Below the pieces are notes generated by a model that was not told the origin of the DNA, made no database searches, and worked only from the letters and a program-made list of their open reading frames with translations. A stretch of DNA of 64,000 nucleotides from Psococerastis gibbosa (taxonomy: Eukaryota; Arthropoda; Insecta; Psocodea; Psocidae): NCBI GenBank assembly GCA_963971405.1, contig OZ020488.1:43568888-43632887 (forward strand), written 5' to 3'. Below, one piece after another: positions 22,252 to 33,955 of the stretch (the first letter of the stretch is position 1; each line of letters begins with the position of its first letter). The translations under genes were made by a program, and so were the position numbers.

Positions 22252-23145
22252 GCTCTCCAATTTATACGTAGTGTTACGTAGTATAGGGAAAGCTTTGTGA
22301 TGGTCGAAATTTTCGATTCCGAGATTTCAACGGATTTTCAGGTTTTGAGGTTCCAGGAACCCAAAAAAGTGTTTTTTTTGCGTCTGTCTGTCTCTCTGTC
22401 TGTCTGTCTGTCTGTCGCTCTGTCTGTTCATCGATTTCCGGCCATACTACTCGGTCGATTTCAATGAAATTCGGCATGTGTGTTCACAAAAATCATACCG
22501 CATAGCGATTTCTTTTATTTGGGGCTAACTCAATTTGGGGGGTTTTATTCTCAAAAACTAAAAAAAAACAAAAACGCAAAAAAAAATATTTCTCAAAAAC
22601 GGCTCCAACTATTTATATTTAATTATACATACTGTATATTGTAGTCGTCATTAATGTTAATAAAATGCGGGGGTTCGCTTGTCTCTTGATAGTTTGCTTC
22701 TGGGGTTAAAAAAATAAAAATAACTGAATTTTAATGAAAAATGACTAAAAAATAATGTTTCTTCGAAATTTTTCTATCGCTGATTTCTACCGTCAGGCAT
22801 GTTTCAGGTGTTAAATTGAGTAGCGAAACCGGACAGGTTGCTTTCCCAAAAAAACTGTTTGGTTTAATGTAAAAATTTTTTTTTGAAAAAATGATAGAAA
22901 ATTCACGCTCAAAATCATTGCGTGCCCTGCCATTATTACTGTAAGGTAATGTGTTGGTCTGACCTATCTAGAATTTACCTCACCTCCAGTGACGTCAGGT
23001 GGACGACCCCCCTCCCCCCCCCCCCGTTCCGAGACATGTGAAATGTAAACATAGGAAAATTATTTACCATGAAATTACTCATTTTCTCCATCTAACAATT
23101 TATGAATTGAAAAGCATGTTCGAGTAAGCTCGGACCGGTTCGTTT
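22252..23145 (+). repeat. Family D, full-length copy
   Basis: 5' GCTCTCCAATTTATACG, (GTCT)n at ~22383-22425, the GAAATTCGGCATGTG box, a TGACGTCA motif (~22990), a C run, the inverted ATTTATGAATTGAAAAGC, the CGAGTAAGCTCG hairpin and GGACCGGTTC. No ORF. See the finding on a Helentron-like structure. Confidence 0.8.
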
Positions 23146-23435
23146 TGTTTTAAGTAAGAAAACAGCTTGTTACTTGCTTTTTAGACCCTAAACCTTGAAT
23201 AGAATAGAATATCTGTCTTGGATCATTAGAATGAAAACAATAGGCGTTCTACACACTAAAACGCAATAAAAAATAATAAAAAAAACACTAAAAAAAGCCT
23301 AAAGCAATACGGTATACCAGTTGTAGGTTGTGGTTTTAGTACTGCCTCATTTCATTGTATTGACACCACTACAGTTTTGTCAGATAAGAGTATTGCGGCC
23401 TACTTTTAAACTTGGAGGGAACTTTTGCTTTAAGT
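23146..23435. other. Unassigned AT-rich interval
   Basis: Nothing recognised. Confidence 0.2.
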
Positions 23436-23652
23436 AAACAAATAAATAAATAAATTTTAAAATAAATAAATAAATATGAAATGCTTTTTGTTCTATTAAT
23501 ATGCTTAAGCTTACAATGCAAGGACTATAAAGTATTCTCTTATTACAACTAGGAAGGCCCGGGACCGCCTGCTTTACATGCCCTGAAAATTTGGCAAGTG
23601 TGAGAATCGAACCCACAACCTGTCGGGCGAAAGTCCACAACTCTGCATTTCA
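23436..23652 (-). mobile_element. SINE-A copy with a long AAAT tail
   Basis: Tail of two (AAAT)n blocks on the plus strand (23436-23472). Head shortened: about 15 bp missing around the GCATGGCCAG box and the A box decayed. Confidence 0.75.
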
Positions 23653-24198
23653 TAATTTACTTATACGGACCGTTTTCGCGCACAATTACCTGAGCTCACA
23701 CTTCATTAACAATTAATCATAAAAATTGTTTGGCTTGGGTAACATAAGAAGTCAGTGGCTACCTTATAGCTATAATAGTGAGCCCCTGCTTTTAAAACAA
23801 GCCTAAAATTTATGTTAATCTCAGGGAGAAATTACGTACCGTATCAAATACAAGACAGAAGTGAAACCATATGTTTGAGCGGGAAATCTTGTTACGGAGA
23901 ATGTTCCAGAGCCCGCTTTCCAAATATACGGCTCCCACCTCTCTCTCGGTCCCCCGGTCCTCCGTAATTAGGTCGTTACCATAGCATTAGAGCTTTTTGT
24001 ATTCACTTACCACTAAAGCGCCATAATGCGGCATTAGCATGATTTGTGGCTACTAGATCCGCTGTGTAGAACAGTTCGTAGAGTACTTGACTATAAACTG
24101 GCAGGTAGAGGTTCAAAACTCTGTGCGAAAGGAAAAATGTTTGTTGCGACCACCCAACGGTTGGGTTCCAACCCTTTTAGTTTTTTTTTTTTTTTTTT
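23653..24198. other. Unassigned interval
   Basis: Ends in an 18-T run at 24181. No gene or known family recognised. Confidence 0.2.
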
Positions 24199-24291
24199 GC
24201 TTTCCTATTAAAGTTAAGGAAAGGTTTGTGATGGTCCAAATTATCGATTTCAAGATTCAAACAGATTTACACGTTTTGAGATGCCACGAAC
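24199..24291 (+). repeat. Family D 5' fragment
   Basis: GCTTTCCTATTAAAG..AAGGAAAGGTTTGTGATGG through ACACGTTTTGAGATGCCA: the first ~90 bp of D. It is cut by the next D copy, which starts exactly at GAAC|AAAGAACC. Confidence 0.65.
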
Positions 24292-25197
24292 AAAGAACCG
24301 GTCCGAGTTTCCTCGAACATGCTTTCCAATTTATCAATTAGTAGAGAGAGAAAATGATTAATATCATGGTAAATAATTTTCCTATGGTTAAATTTCGTAT
24401 ATCACGGGGGGGGGGGGGGGGGGGTCGTCCACCTGACGTCACTGCAGGTGACGTAAATTGTAGATAGGACAGACCAACACATTACCACACAGCAATAATG
24501 GCAGGGCACGCAATGCATTTGAGCGTAAATCTGCTTTCAATTTTTCAACAAATATTTTTTTGCACAAAACCAAATAGTTTTTTGGGAAAGCAAACTGTCC
24601 GGTTTCGTTACTCAATTTAACACCTAAAACATGCCTGAAGGTAGCAATCATCGATAGAAAGGTTTCGCAGAAAAGTTATTTTTTAGTAATTTTTCATTAA
24701 AATTTAGTTGTTTTTATTTTTTACCCCCAGAAGCAAACAATCAAGGGGCAAGCGACCCCCCCCCCCATTTTATCAACATTAATAATGACTAGAATATATG
24801 TGAATGTAAAAGAAATCGTTGGAGCCTTTTTGAGAAATAATGTTTTTAGACGTTTTTTTGGAGTTTTTTGAGAATAAAACCCGCCGAAATTGAGTTAGCC
24901 CAAAATAAAAAAATGATCTCAACGTATGATTTTTGTGAACCTAAATGCCCCATTTCACCCAAATCCACCGAGTAGTTTGCCCGTAAATCGATGAACAGAC
25001 AGACAGACAGACATACATACATACAGACAGACAGACAGACAGACAGAGGGACAGAGCGACAGACAGACATTTCGTAAAAACCCCTTTTTTGGGTTCCTGG
25101 GACCTCGAAACGTGTAAATCCGTTGAAATCTCGGAATCGAAAATTTTGATCATCACAAAGCTTTCCTTATACTAGGCCTACGTATAAATTGGAAAGC
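24292..25197 (-). repeat. Family D, full-length copy
   Basis: Plus strand starts AAAGAACCGGTCCGAG, carries a G run at ~24405, GACGTCA at 24437 and an expanded GACA/CATA microsatellite (25004-25060), and ends ATAAATTGGAAAGC. It lies inside or against the inverted 24199 fragment. Confidence 0.85.
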
Positions 25198-25314
25198 AAA
25201 AAGATATGGATTATATGGATACATGGATTATATGGGTCAATCCTTTGGGGTCCCCCTACCACCTATTAATGTAACTTGCTCTGATATAATGTTGTAAGAA
25301 ATTGTTATTATATT

Positions 25315-25315
<1 letters not shown>

Positions 25316-25346
<31 letters not shown>

Positions 25347-25347
25347 T
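25316..25347. repeat. (TTA)n microsatellite
   Basis: About ten TTA units between AT-rich flanks. Confidence 0.9.
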
Positions 25348-25420
25348 GAAATGATGTCTGTCCGTAACTGGATTTAGGGTCAAACTACTCTATTGAATTA
25401 ATAGATAAAATTCGGCATTT

Positions 25421-25828
25421 ACTCCCGACCACGATAAAATGACATTTGGAACATAAAAATCATAGATATACATTAACTGGAGCGGCGGGAGCCATTATAT
25501 ACCTTACGAGGTACCCGTTAACCATTAGCCAACTATCAGAGATAAGTACCAACGCAAAAAATATCGAAGTCTTACACATTACAGCATAGCAGAACGGATA
25601 CCTGGACACGGTCAAAAACTTAGTACTTAGCTTGTGCAGGCTACACTTATCACTGGTTTTCCCCGCCAAATTGCGTACTTCTCTTGTGCAGGCTACACTA
25701 ATAGCCATATTGATTACGGTCTCCAGCCACGGGATGATAAAAATCGCAATAACTCGGTGTTCCACTAATGCAAGTTTTCGAATAAACAAAGTGTTCCAAA
25801 TGCCATCCTATCGTGATAAGGCAGGTAG
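25421..25828. mobile_element. Family P MITE (~400 bp)
   Basis: Left CCCGACCACGATAAAATGAC then ATTTGGAACA; right inverted CCTTATCACGATAGGATGGC then ATTTGGAACA. Interior has CTTGTGCAGGCTACAC twice (~25637 and 25688). Interior 25469-25738 matches 35790-36005. The short relative at 45676 has the same ends. Confidence 0.65.
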
Positions 25829-26189
25829 TAGGTTCATAAACATATTTTCCAGGGGTGTTTTTTAAAATTATTTTTTTGATAACTTTATTCGGGGGGGGGG
25901 GGTTATGCCACAAAAAGAAGCAAAAACTACAAAACAATTGTTTTTTTTTCTTCAAAATCGACATTGACTGTTTTTTTTTTTTTTTAATTCACACATATTG
26001 TACTACTTATTAATGCAATAAACCAAAAATTGACAAAAATAATAAAAAATGCATAGTTTTTAAGTAAAAAGAGAAAATAAAGTAATTTTTCTGAGGTACC
26101 ATTCTATTGTGCTTTCTTCCTTTTAGTATATGTGTTATATAGGTACCTACTTAAATAAATAATGTAACAAATAGAACAAGTGCTTTTGT
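25829..26189. other. Unassigned AT-rich interval
   Basis: Homopolymer T, G and A runs; nothing recognised. Confidence 0.2.
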
Positions 26190-26770
26190 ATATGTGAACA
26201 TTAATATGCGTGACACTTAGAGCCGGTGCCATCTGGACGCATAAGATTATAATACCACATAAGCCCAGAAAAAAACGTTTACAGAAACCGCTAAATTCTC
26301 AATTATTTGAATTTTGGTGCCAACGCGTGAGTTGTCGCTACTGTCGAACGTAAGTATGCAGACATTGAAATGCGTGAGTATTTCTTGGGTTACCCTTTGA
26401 CGGTTCAGTTGCGGTGCCATCTGGACCTATAAAAATATGGTAATAACGCATTAGTTCTTGAATTTTATTTTAAGAAACCTATAAATGCGTAATTATTTGA
26501 ATTTTGGCGCCAGCGAGTGAGTTCTGTAGAGAATGTATTTTTAATGAAAAGCGTGATGCTTGGAGGGGGTGCCATCTGTACGTATAAGATTGTAATACGA
26601 CATAACCTCTGAAAAAACGCTTAAAGAAATCGCTGAATTATCAATTATTTGAATTTTGGCGCCAAAGCGTGAGTTGTCGCGACTGTCGCAAGTATGCATA
26701 CATTGAAATGCGTGAGTATTTATTGGGTGACCCTTGAACTATCGAGGCGGTGCCGTCTGGACCCATAAGA
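26190..26770. repeat. Degenerate tandem repeat, ~155-190-bp unit, ~3.3 copies
   Basis: GGTGCC(A/G)TCTG marks the units at 26225, 26413, 26568 and 26749. Each unit continues ATAAGAT..TAATAC, then AATTATTTGAATTTTGG, a GCGCCA box and CGTGAGTTGTCGC. The middle unit is shorter. Confidence 0.75.
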
Positions 26771-27834
26771 TGCCGACCACGACCCACTTATTTATCTTGT
26801 TGTCCCCAACCTTCATGCCATCTTCTTTTCCTCGTTTTCCCTTATGATATTGGCCACAATAAATTACAGTTAAATGACGGTTTGAAGCTCCATTATTTGT
26901 GTATAAATGTAGTCAACAAATGGTCAACATAAGGAAGACATGTAAACAGCCTCTTAGAACAACTGAGCAAGCGGACTCGCACATTTTCCGTTTCTTTTTT
27001 GCACAAAGTCTATAAACTTCTCATTAAATTTCAATTGTAGAGTCTCAAATGAGGTGTCATATTGATATAATATGATATTGATGTACCTAGTATATTATAT
27101 AATTTGTCTCCGCTTTGTCTCCTTGTTTCCTAGTACTGCAACACGTTAGTCAGTTCAGTAACCTTCAGAAAAGTAGAGTTAAAAGGCAGTCTCTTAAATT
27201 TGAATATGGAGTAACCCCGTTATGGTAGGAGAAGTCTCGCCTGTTTATAGGTTGATAACGTTTTTGTGGTGTATATTACCACCATTTTCATTAAACTAGT
27301 TTGCAGTCGCTTTGTCTCCATGCTTCATGTTGATTAAAGCCCGGGGCAATACTCGCTAATTGCTCTTCCCCTCCTTCAAGTCGACGGATTCCTCTCGCGA
27401 TGCGCTTGCTACCGTGCTTTTTGAACCTGTTCTTCTACTAATATATTTCGCAGGGGGAGAGCAGGGGCGAAGATAATTCGCGACAATACTGACTTGTTCT
27501 CTTCTTCTTCTTCTCCTTTTTTATCTCATAGAAAAACTTTACATAAATACCCTAATAGAAAACCCAGAAACAAAGAGGTTTTCTACAAGCAAATACCCAG
27601 CATTTGTGTGTGCAAATACTCCCATTTATCGGTTAAAAAAATTAATCGAAATGCTCGTTCAATAGAGGCTACTAACAATAAAGTTATTTTCCATATAACA
27701 TTGTCACAATTAACCTTAAATGAATATCATATGCTGTATATTAAAATATAAAATTCATACAATACCACTAGGGCCTACTAATGCTTTTTTTATAGTAGGT
27801 TAAATACAATATTATTTGTTTTTATTTATTTTCC
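26771..27834. other. Unassigned interval
   Basis: An open frame at 27494-27751 (85 codons) starts with a TTC-derived Ser run and has no domain. No repeat family recognised. Confidence 0.25.
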
Positions 27835-28160
27835 AATGCCTTCTTCAGTATATCTGCTTTAAGCAACCATGTCAGCCTGGCGGTGGGAGTGAGTCTGTTT
27901 ATTAACTTGAGGCACCCTAAGGGCAAACTCCTTTACCTCGGGGAGAAGGGGAGTTGACTGACAGGGTGGACCTCCTCATTATAGTGGATTCCGAACCACT
28001 CAGGGAACATAGTAAAGTCGATTAAGTCGATTAATTCGGAGGTGACCAGGACTCGACACGCACGTAGACTGACTGGTATAGTCTCAGCACGTTATCATAT
28101 CCCACCATGTTCCCCTGCCAACGCTGTGAACACTACCAAGTTTCCCGCAGTTTGGAACTC
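27835..28160 (+). repeat. Family C repeat, uninterrupted copy
   Basis: One tandem-unit end (CAGTATATCTGCTTTAAGCA), then CTTGAGGCACCCTAAGGG, GGGGAGTTGACTGACAGG, GGAGGTGACCAGGACTCG and CACTACCAAGTTTC, ending CAACTTGGTATGGCCG. It defines the family without the SINE-B split seen at 4754. Confidence 0.7.
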
Positions 28161-28299
28161 GTGGAGTCAACTTGGTATGGCCGTTAGCGAAAAAAAACAA
28201 TGTTATAAAATACTACACAAATCACTACAGGCTATACAGGATAATTCCTTTTCATTTCATTCTTAAGTTTCTTCTTATGTTTTTTTTTTCTTTTTGATT

Positions 28300-28500
28300 T
28301 GATTGTAATTATTTACAAACCCATGGGCTGCAGGATGTTTTGTCTCGATGGCTTGATGATTACTGTTTACTGTAGCCTATACATTTTAACTTTTTAACTT
28401 AGTAAGACTAAATTGTACATTGCACTCAATTTTCTGTATAACGTTAGCATTTTATTGGGCTTTTAGGTCTGTGCGCTAATAAACGATTATTAATTAATTA
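28300..28500 (+). mobile_element. Possible LINE 3' UTR
   Basis: ATTTTATTGGGCTTTTAGG then CTAATAAACG and an (ATTA)n tail, an arrangement seen at the 3' ends of L2/CR1-type LINEs. No ORF portion remains, so this is tentative. Confidence 0.35.
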
Positions 28501-28780
28501 ATTAATCTTATTTTGTATCATGTGGGCCATGAAGAATTAACGAATTTGCCAGGCCTAATTTGCCACCCATTCTTGTGACCAATGCGACGACTCCCAGCCG
28601 TCTTTTATAAAACAATAAAATTAATAAAAAATAAAATACAACAATAATGTTCATCATAATTGAATGGCAGACGAAAAAGGACACATAAACTGTCTTTGTA
28701 TCTAGAATTTTATAATACCAAGATTAGATCATCACGGGCCACGACCTACCGGGTCCACAGTATTAGTATGATTATATTAT

Positions 28781-28805
28781 ATTGATTGATTGATTGATTG
28801 ATTGA
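28781..28805. repeat. (TTGA)n microsatellite
   Basis: Six units. Confidence 0.9.
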
Positions 28806-29307
28806 GATGGTAACTTTTATGATTATCAGACAAAATCATTTTTAAATGGAGAAAGTGATGGAATAAACATGATATTAGTGTAAAGAACACAACAGCTATT
28901 CTGAGGGAAAGACCCTAAGAATATAAGAATAAGAATATAAGAAGAATATAACATAGCCTTCAATTTCTTCTACAAAAGTTTTGGCGGACTTCCAACTTTT
29001 TTGTTCTTTAGTTTCAGCACTGTTGGGAAACCATATGAATAGGGAGTGTGGTGATAATTTGTTATTCTTCTACAACAAACAGATTTTTTTTCTGTTAAAT
29101 TCTTTTAATGCACGATAATTTAGATGGATGATGGGTATTTAAGTATGTGTGGTTTGTAATTTATGGCTCTCTTTCTTTGTAGTTTTTTAAAGCCTTTTCG
29201 AAATGTTGTTTCGTCGCGTGTTATAAATGTATTTTATAATACAGTATAGCATTTTTTTGGTTTTTTAAGTTGTATAATAGTTCTAGTAAAAGGGGGCTCC
29301 CAGACTC
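28806..29307. other. Unassigned AT-rich interval
   Basis: AAGAATAT short direct repeats near 28920; nothing else recognised. Confidence 0.2.
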
Positions 29308-29550
29308 GTATCTGTACTTGGTTCAGTCATGGTTTCACCTGTTTCATTGCGTCAATGGTAAGCTTGTCTCATCTTGTTCATTATCGCGTGTAGCAGTTGT
29401 AGGTTGACATCGATAACGTATATCAGTTTGCCAATGGCCAAAAATTCACAAGGAAACACTACAAATAATGTCCGGAATCCATGGGGTTGTTGGTATTGGA
29501 CAAGAAGGCCATTATAAGTAGGCCTGGATCCACAATAAGTCCTTAAACAA

Positions 29551-29617
<67 letters not shown>

Positions 29618-29618
29618 G
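29308..29618 (+). mobile_element. SINE-B copy with expanded (AAT)n tail
   Basis: Full-length body ending CACAATAAGTCCTTAAAC, followed by ~22 AAT units (29553-29618). The microsatellite begins exactly at the SINE's tail, so it grew from it. Confidence 0.8.
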
Positions 29619-30129
29619 TTTATATTTGAGCCATCAACAGATCAGGTCCACAGCGATGACACTGGTACATGGTACTGGTACTGGTACATGGTACACGACA
29701 CGCAACCAAAAAAAAATACACACAAAGGCTTTTAAAAACAAAATAAATAAATGACTAAAAACTAATAAAAATACAACAAAAAATACAAGAGGGGGGCCCA
29801 GCACGGGCCTAGTGAGTCCCCTCCTACTGATATATCATTTATTAATTCATGGTTTGTAAAAATTTTGAAGGAAATAAATTGATATTTTAATTTATTTACT
29901 ATATATAATAAAGAAGGAGTCAAATGCGGGCTGATGGCCGATCCAAAAGAGCAAGGCCCCGAAATGAAATGGCTTTATACTACATAGAATCGGATTTTGA
30001 GAGGAAAAATACCACTATCCAATAAAATTTATAAATCCCCCCCCCCCCGAAAAAAATCCTGGGTACGGCCTTGCCAACAGGTCCCCCAGTCGCACTCGAG
30101 TTGTTATTGCTTCTGCGAATTACGCTACG

Positions 30130-30162
<33 letters not shown>

Positions 30163-30248
30163 CTTCTTCTTCTTTCTTCTTCTTCGGCCGGTACTCCCCT
30201 ACGCCGAAGGAATATATTTATAAATTAACAATTATACCCTTATAATAC
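29619..30248. other. AT-rich interval with (AAT)n and TTC runs
   Basis: (AAT)n at 30127-30160 followed by CTTCTT runs. An orphan hAT-like end (CTGGGTACGGCCTTG) sits at 30058-30072 beside a C run. Nothing else recognised. Confidence 0.3.
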
Positions 30249-30943
30249 AAAGAACCGGTCCGAATTCACTCGAACATGCTTTCCAATTTATCAAAATTAT
30301 TAGATAGAGAAAATTAGTAATTTTATGGCAAATATTTTTCCTATGGTTAAATTTCCGATATCTCGGGGGGGGGGGCGGTTGTCCACCCGACGTCACTGGA
30401 AGTGAGGTAAATTCTCGATAGGTCAAACAAACACATTAATTACCACACAGCAATAATGGCAGGGCATGCAATGCATTTGAGCGCGAATTTTCTATCATTT
30501 TTTTCAAAAAATAATTTTTTGGGCAAAACCAAATATTTTTTTGGGAAAGCAACCTATCCGGTTTCGTTACTCAATTTAACACCTAAAACATGCTTGAAGG
30601 TAGAAATCATCGATAGAAAGGTTTCGCATTTTTTAGTCATTTTTTCATTAAAATTTAGTTATTTTTATTTTTTTACCCCCAGAAGCAAACTATCAAGGGG
30701 CAAGCGACCCCCCGCATTTTGTCAACATTAATAACGACTACAATCTACGAGAATTTAAAAGAAATCGTTGGAGCCGTTTTTGAGAAATAATTTTTTTACA
30801 CGTTTTTTTGGAGTTTTTTGAAAATAAAACCCCCCCAAATTGAGTTAGCCCAAATAAAAAAAATTTTCCGAGGTATGATTTTTGTGAACCTACATGCCGA
30901 ATTTCATCAAGATCGACCGAGTAGTTTGCCCGGAAATCGACGC

Positions 30944-30976
<33 letters not shown>

Positions 30977-31116
30977 ACGACAGACAGACAGACATTTTGT
31001 AAAAACCACTTTTTTGGGTTCCTGGGACCTCAAAATGTGTAAATCCGTTGAAATCCCGGAATCGAAAATTTCGACCATCACAAAGCTTTCCTTATACTAC
31101 GTATAAATTGGAAAGC
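30249..31116 (-). repeat. Family D, full-length copy (left member of an inverted pair)
   Basis: Ends AAAGAACCGG and ATTGGAAAGC, GACGTCA at 30388, (GACA)n at 30953-31000. With the copy at 31467 it forms a 3'-ends-outward inverted pair 350 bp apart. Confidence 0.85.
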
Positions 31117-31466
31117 AATAACCTGTGGGCCCCCAAGTTAATCAATAAATCGTCTTTATTCAACAGCGTAGTTAGGGCCAATGGCCGTTTCTTACACTAA
31201 ACTGCATGTATACGTGGCTGTATGTGCATATTATGTGGAACGGGACTCTTACAAGCGCGATATCTCAGGAATGGTGGTCCTTAGAAGAAAAAAAATGATT
31301 GTAACCTTTACTATAGAGAATTTAAATATCTACAACTTTGGTTAAAAGACGTTTTTGATAAAACTTACCGTTTTAGGGAAAAGCCAAAAACCCTGAAATT
31401 TGGACTTTGACCCCGAATAACTTGTTTAGCACACAACTGATCGATAGGGACTTTTGACATTTTAGT
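31117..31466. other. Spacer between inverted D copies
   Basis: No family recognised. Confidence 0.2.
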
Positions 31467-32329
31467 GCTTTCCAATTTATACGTAGTATAAGGAAAACAT
31501 TCGATTCCGAGATTTCAACGGACTTACACGTTTTGAGGTCCCAGGAACCGAAAAAAGTGTTTTTTACGAAATGTCTGTCTGTAGCTCTGTCTGTCTGTCT
31601 GTCTGTCGCTCTGTCTGTCCATCGATTTCCGGGCAAACCATTCGGTCGATTTTGATGAAATTTTGCATGTAGGTTCACAAACATCATAGCTCGAGACGGT
31701 TTTTTTATTATTTTGGGCTAATTCAATTTGGGGGGTTTTATTCTCAAAAAACTCATAAAAAACGTCTAAAAACATTATTTCTCCAAAACGGCTCCAACGA
31801 TTTCTTTTAAATTCACATATATTGTAGTCGTTATTAATGTTGACAATATGCGGGGGTCGCTTGTCCCTTGATAGTTTGCTTCTGGGGGTAAAAAAATAAA
31901 AATAACTAAATCTTAATGAAAAATGACTAAAAAATAATATTTCTGTAAAACCTTTCCATCGATGATTTCTACCTTCAGGCATGTTTTAGGTGTTAAATTG
32001 AGTAACGAAACCGGACAGGTTGCTTTCCCAAAAAATAATTTGGTTTTGTGCAAAAAAAAGGTTTTTGAAAAAATGATAGAAAATTCACGGTCAAATGCAT
32101 TGCATGCCCTGCCATTAATGCTGTGTGGTAATTTGTTGGTCTGACCGTTCTAGAATTTACCTCACCTCCAGTGACGTCAGGTGGACAACCCCCCCCCCCC
32201 CGCCCCCCCCCCCCCGAGATGCCCGAAATTGTACTATAGGAAAATTATTTACCATGAAATTACTCATTTTCTCTAGCTACTACTTGATAAATTGGAAAGC
32301 ATGTTCGAGCAAACTCGGACCGGTTCTTT
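31467..32329 (+). repeat. Family D, full-length copy (right member of the pair)
   Basis: GCTTTCCAATTTATACG at 5', (GTCT)n at 31575-31620, TGACGTCA at ~32172, long C run, then inverted GATAAATTGGAAAGC and a hairpin before GGACCGGTTCTTT. Confidence 0.85.
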
Positions 32330-32854
32330 ATAATGGGTAACCCCAAGGTCTGTACAAAAAAATGGTTCTCCGGCAATTTTTGTTATTTGGTCACTGTTTT
32401 CATGTTCAAATTGACCGGGCAGCAGGTTGGACTACTGGAGCCCAGCCGTCATAAGCAACAGTGCACCCTAGATCCTCATGTCTAGCTACAATGTAAGGGT
32501 TTTTTTAACAATTTAAACATGGCTGGCTGCAATCATCTGAAACATCAAACGAACCTATCTGATAACTACTCCGGAAGGGAACGTACATACGGTAGTGAAG
32601 GTCGACGTTTTGTGCCTATGCGTACATCAACAACCATCGTATCTGCGGAGGAACATTTCTCCAGAGCTCGTGTTTCTGGAGACCTTCCTTATATCGCCTA
32701 TGGTGTCATGCGCCTCTGTCAAACACATTGAATATCCAATGTCGTACTTCCCAATGGCCTCACTGGTACCATTATTACTGACATTTTCCCTGTTAACTAA
32801 GTTAGTTTTTTTTTTGCCTTCCTATTTCTACGTTTGTAATATTGTAGTAGTTTT
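32330..32854. other. Unassigned interval
   Basis: Base composition at 32380-32740 is more balanced. Frames at 32519-32731 and 32595-32861 are open but overlap and have no domain. A single-copy exon cannot be excluded. Confidence 0.25.
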
Positions 32855-33105
32855 TGAATGACATTTTATGGACCCATGCCTAATTATAGTGGCCCATAGG
32901 TCCCTTGTCCAATACCAACGACCCCATGGATTCCGGACATTATTTGTATTGTTTCCGTGTGAATTTTTGGCCATTGGCAAACTGATATACGATCTCGATG
33001 TCAACCAACACCGGTTACAAGCGATAATGGACAAGCTGAGACACGCTTACCATTGACGCAATGTAACTGGTGAAAGCATGACTTAACCAAGTACAGATAT
33101 GAGTC
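32855..33105 (-). mobile_element. SINE-B copy, full length
   Basis: Minus strand from GACTCATATCTGTACTTGG to GGGTCCATAAAATGTC; both conserved boxes intact. Confidence 0.8.
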
Positions 33106-33111
33106 TATATA

Positions 33112-33955
33112 TTATTTCTACGTTAGCATAAGAAAAGCTTTGTGATGGTCAAAATTTTAGTTTCTGAGATTTCACCGTTTTGATGCCCCAAGTACAATAG
33201 AACAAAGAAGTTGTTTTTACAAAATGTCTGCCTGTCTTTCTGTCGGTCTGTCTGTTCGTCGATTTGTGGGCTAACTACTCGGTAGAATTGGATGAAATTT
33301 GGCAAGTGCAGCATAGGTTCACAAAATTCATGCATAGGAACCATTTATTTATGGGCTAACTCAATTATATAGAAATTTACCCTACAAAAATCTCCAAAAA
33401 AATGGCTACAAATATTATTGCTAAAAAATTGTTCCGATTTCTTTTAAATTCACATATATTGTAGTTAATAGAAAAATGTAATAGTCGCTTGCCCCTTGAT
33501 AGTTTGGTTATGTGGGGAAAAAAATAAAAAATATAATTTTAATGAAAAAATGCTTAAAAACAAAATTTTTTGCGAAACCTTTCTATCGATGCTTTCTAAC
33601 TTGAGTTAAGTGTTAAAGTGTTAGTTTTAAGTGTTAAATAGAGTAACAAGAGTGAAAAGAGTACTTTCCCAGGCAAAGTTTCGGTTTTGAAAAAAAAAAA
33701 AAACACATTTTTTGTAAGAAACTATCGATAATCCATTATTACGTTTACGTATCATTATTACTGTGTTGTATCATAATGATACGTGACTATGCAATTATCC
33801 CATCGATCAATTCCGTGCCTGGGGGTAGGAAAAGTCAAGGCAATAATAAATTTAACCATAGGACATTTATTATTTACCATGGAACTAATCTTATTATACG
33901 TATCGGTGCTTATACTAATTGATAAATAGAGAAGCAAGCAAGTACGGGTTCTTTC
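33112..33955 (+). repeat. Family D, old degenerate copy
   Basis: All landmarks occur in order (AAAGCTTTGTGATGG; short GTCT run; AAATTCACATATATTGTAG; CTTGCCCCTTGATAGTTTG; ATAATGATACGTGAC; GATAAATAGAGAAGC; GGGTTCTTT) but with many changes. The TGACGTCA site is lost. Confidence 0.65.

Noticed and set aside
24846-25156. Cys/Leu/Ser/Val-repeat frames (and equivalents in other family D copies)
   Set aside because: Translations of the (GTCT)n microsatellite inside family D; not conserved as one frame between copies.
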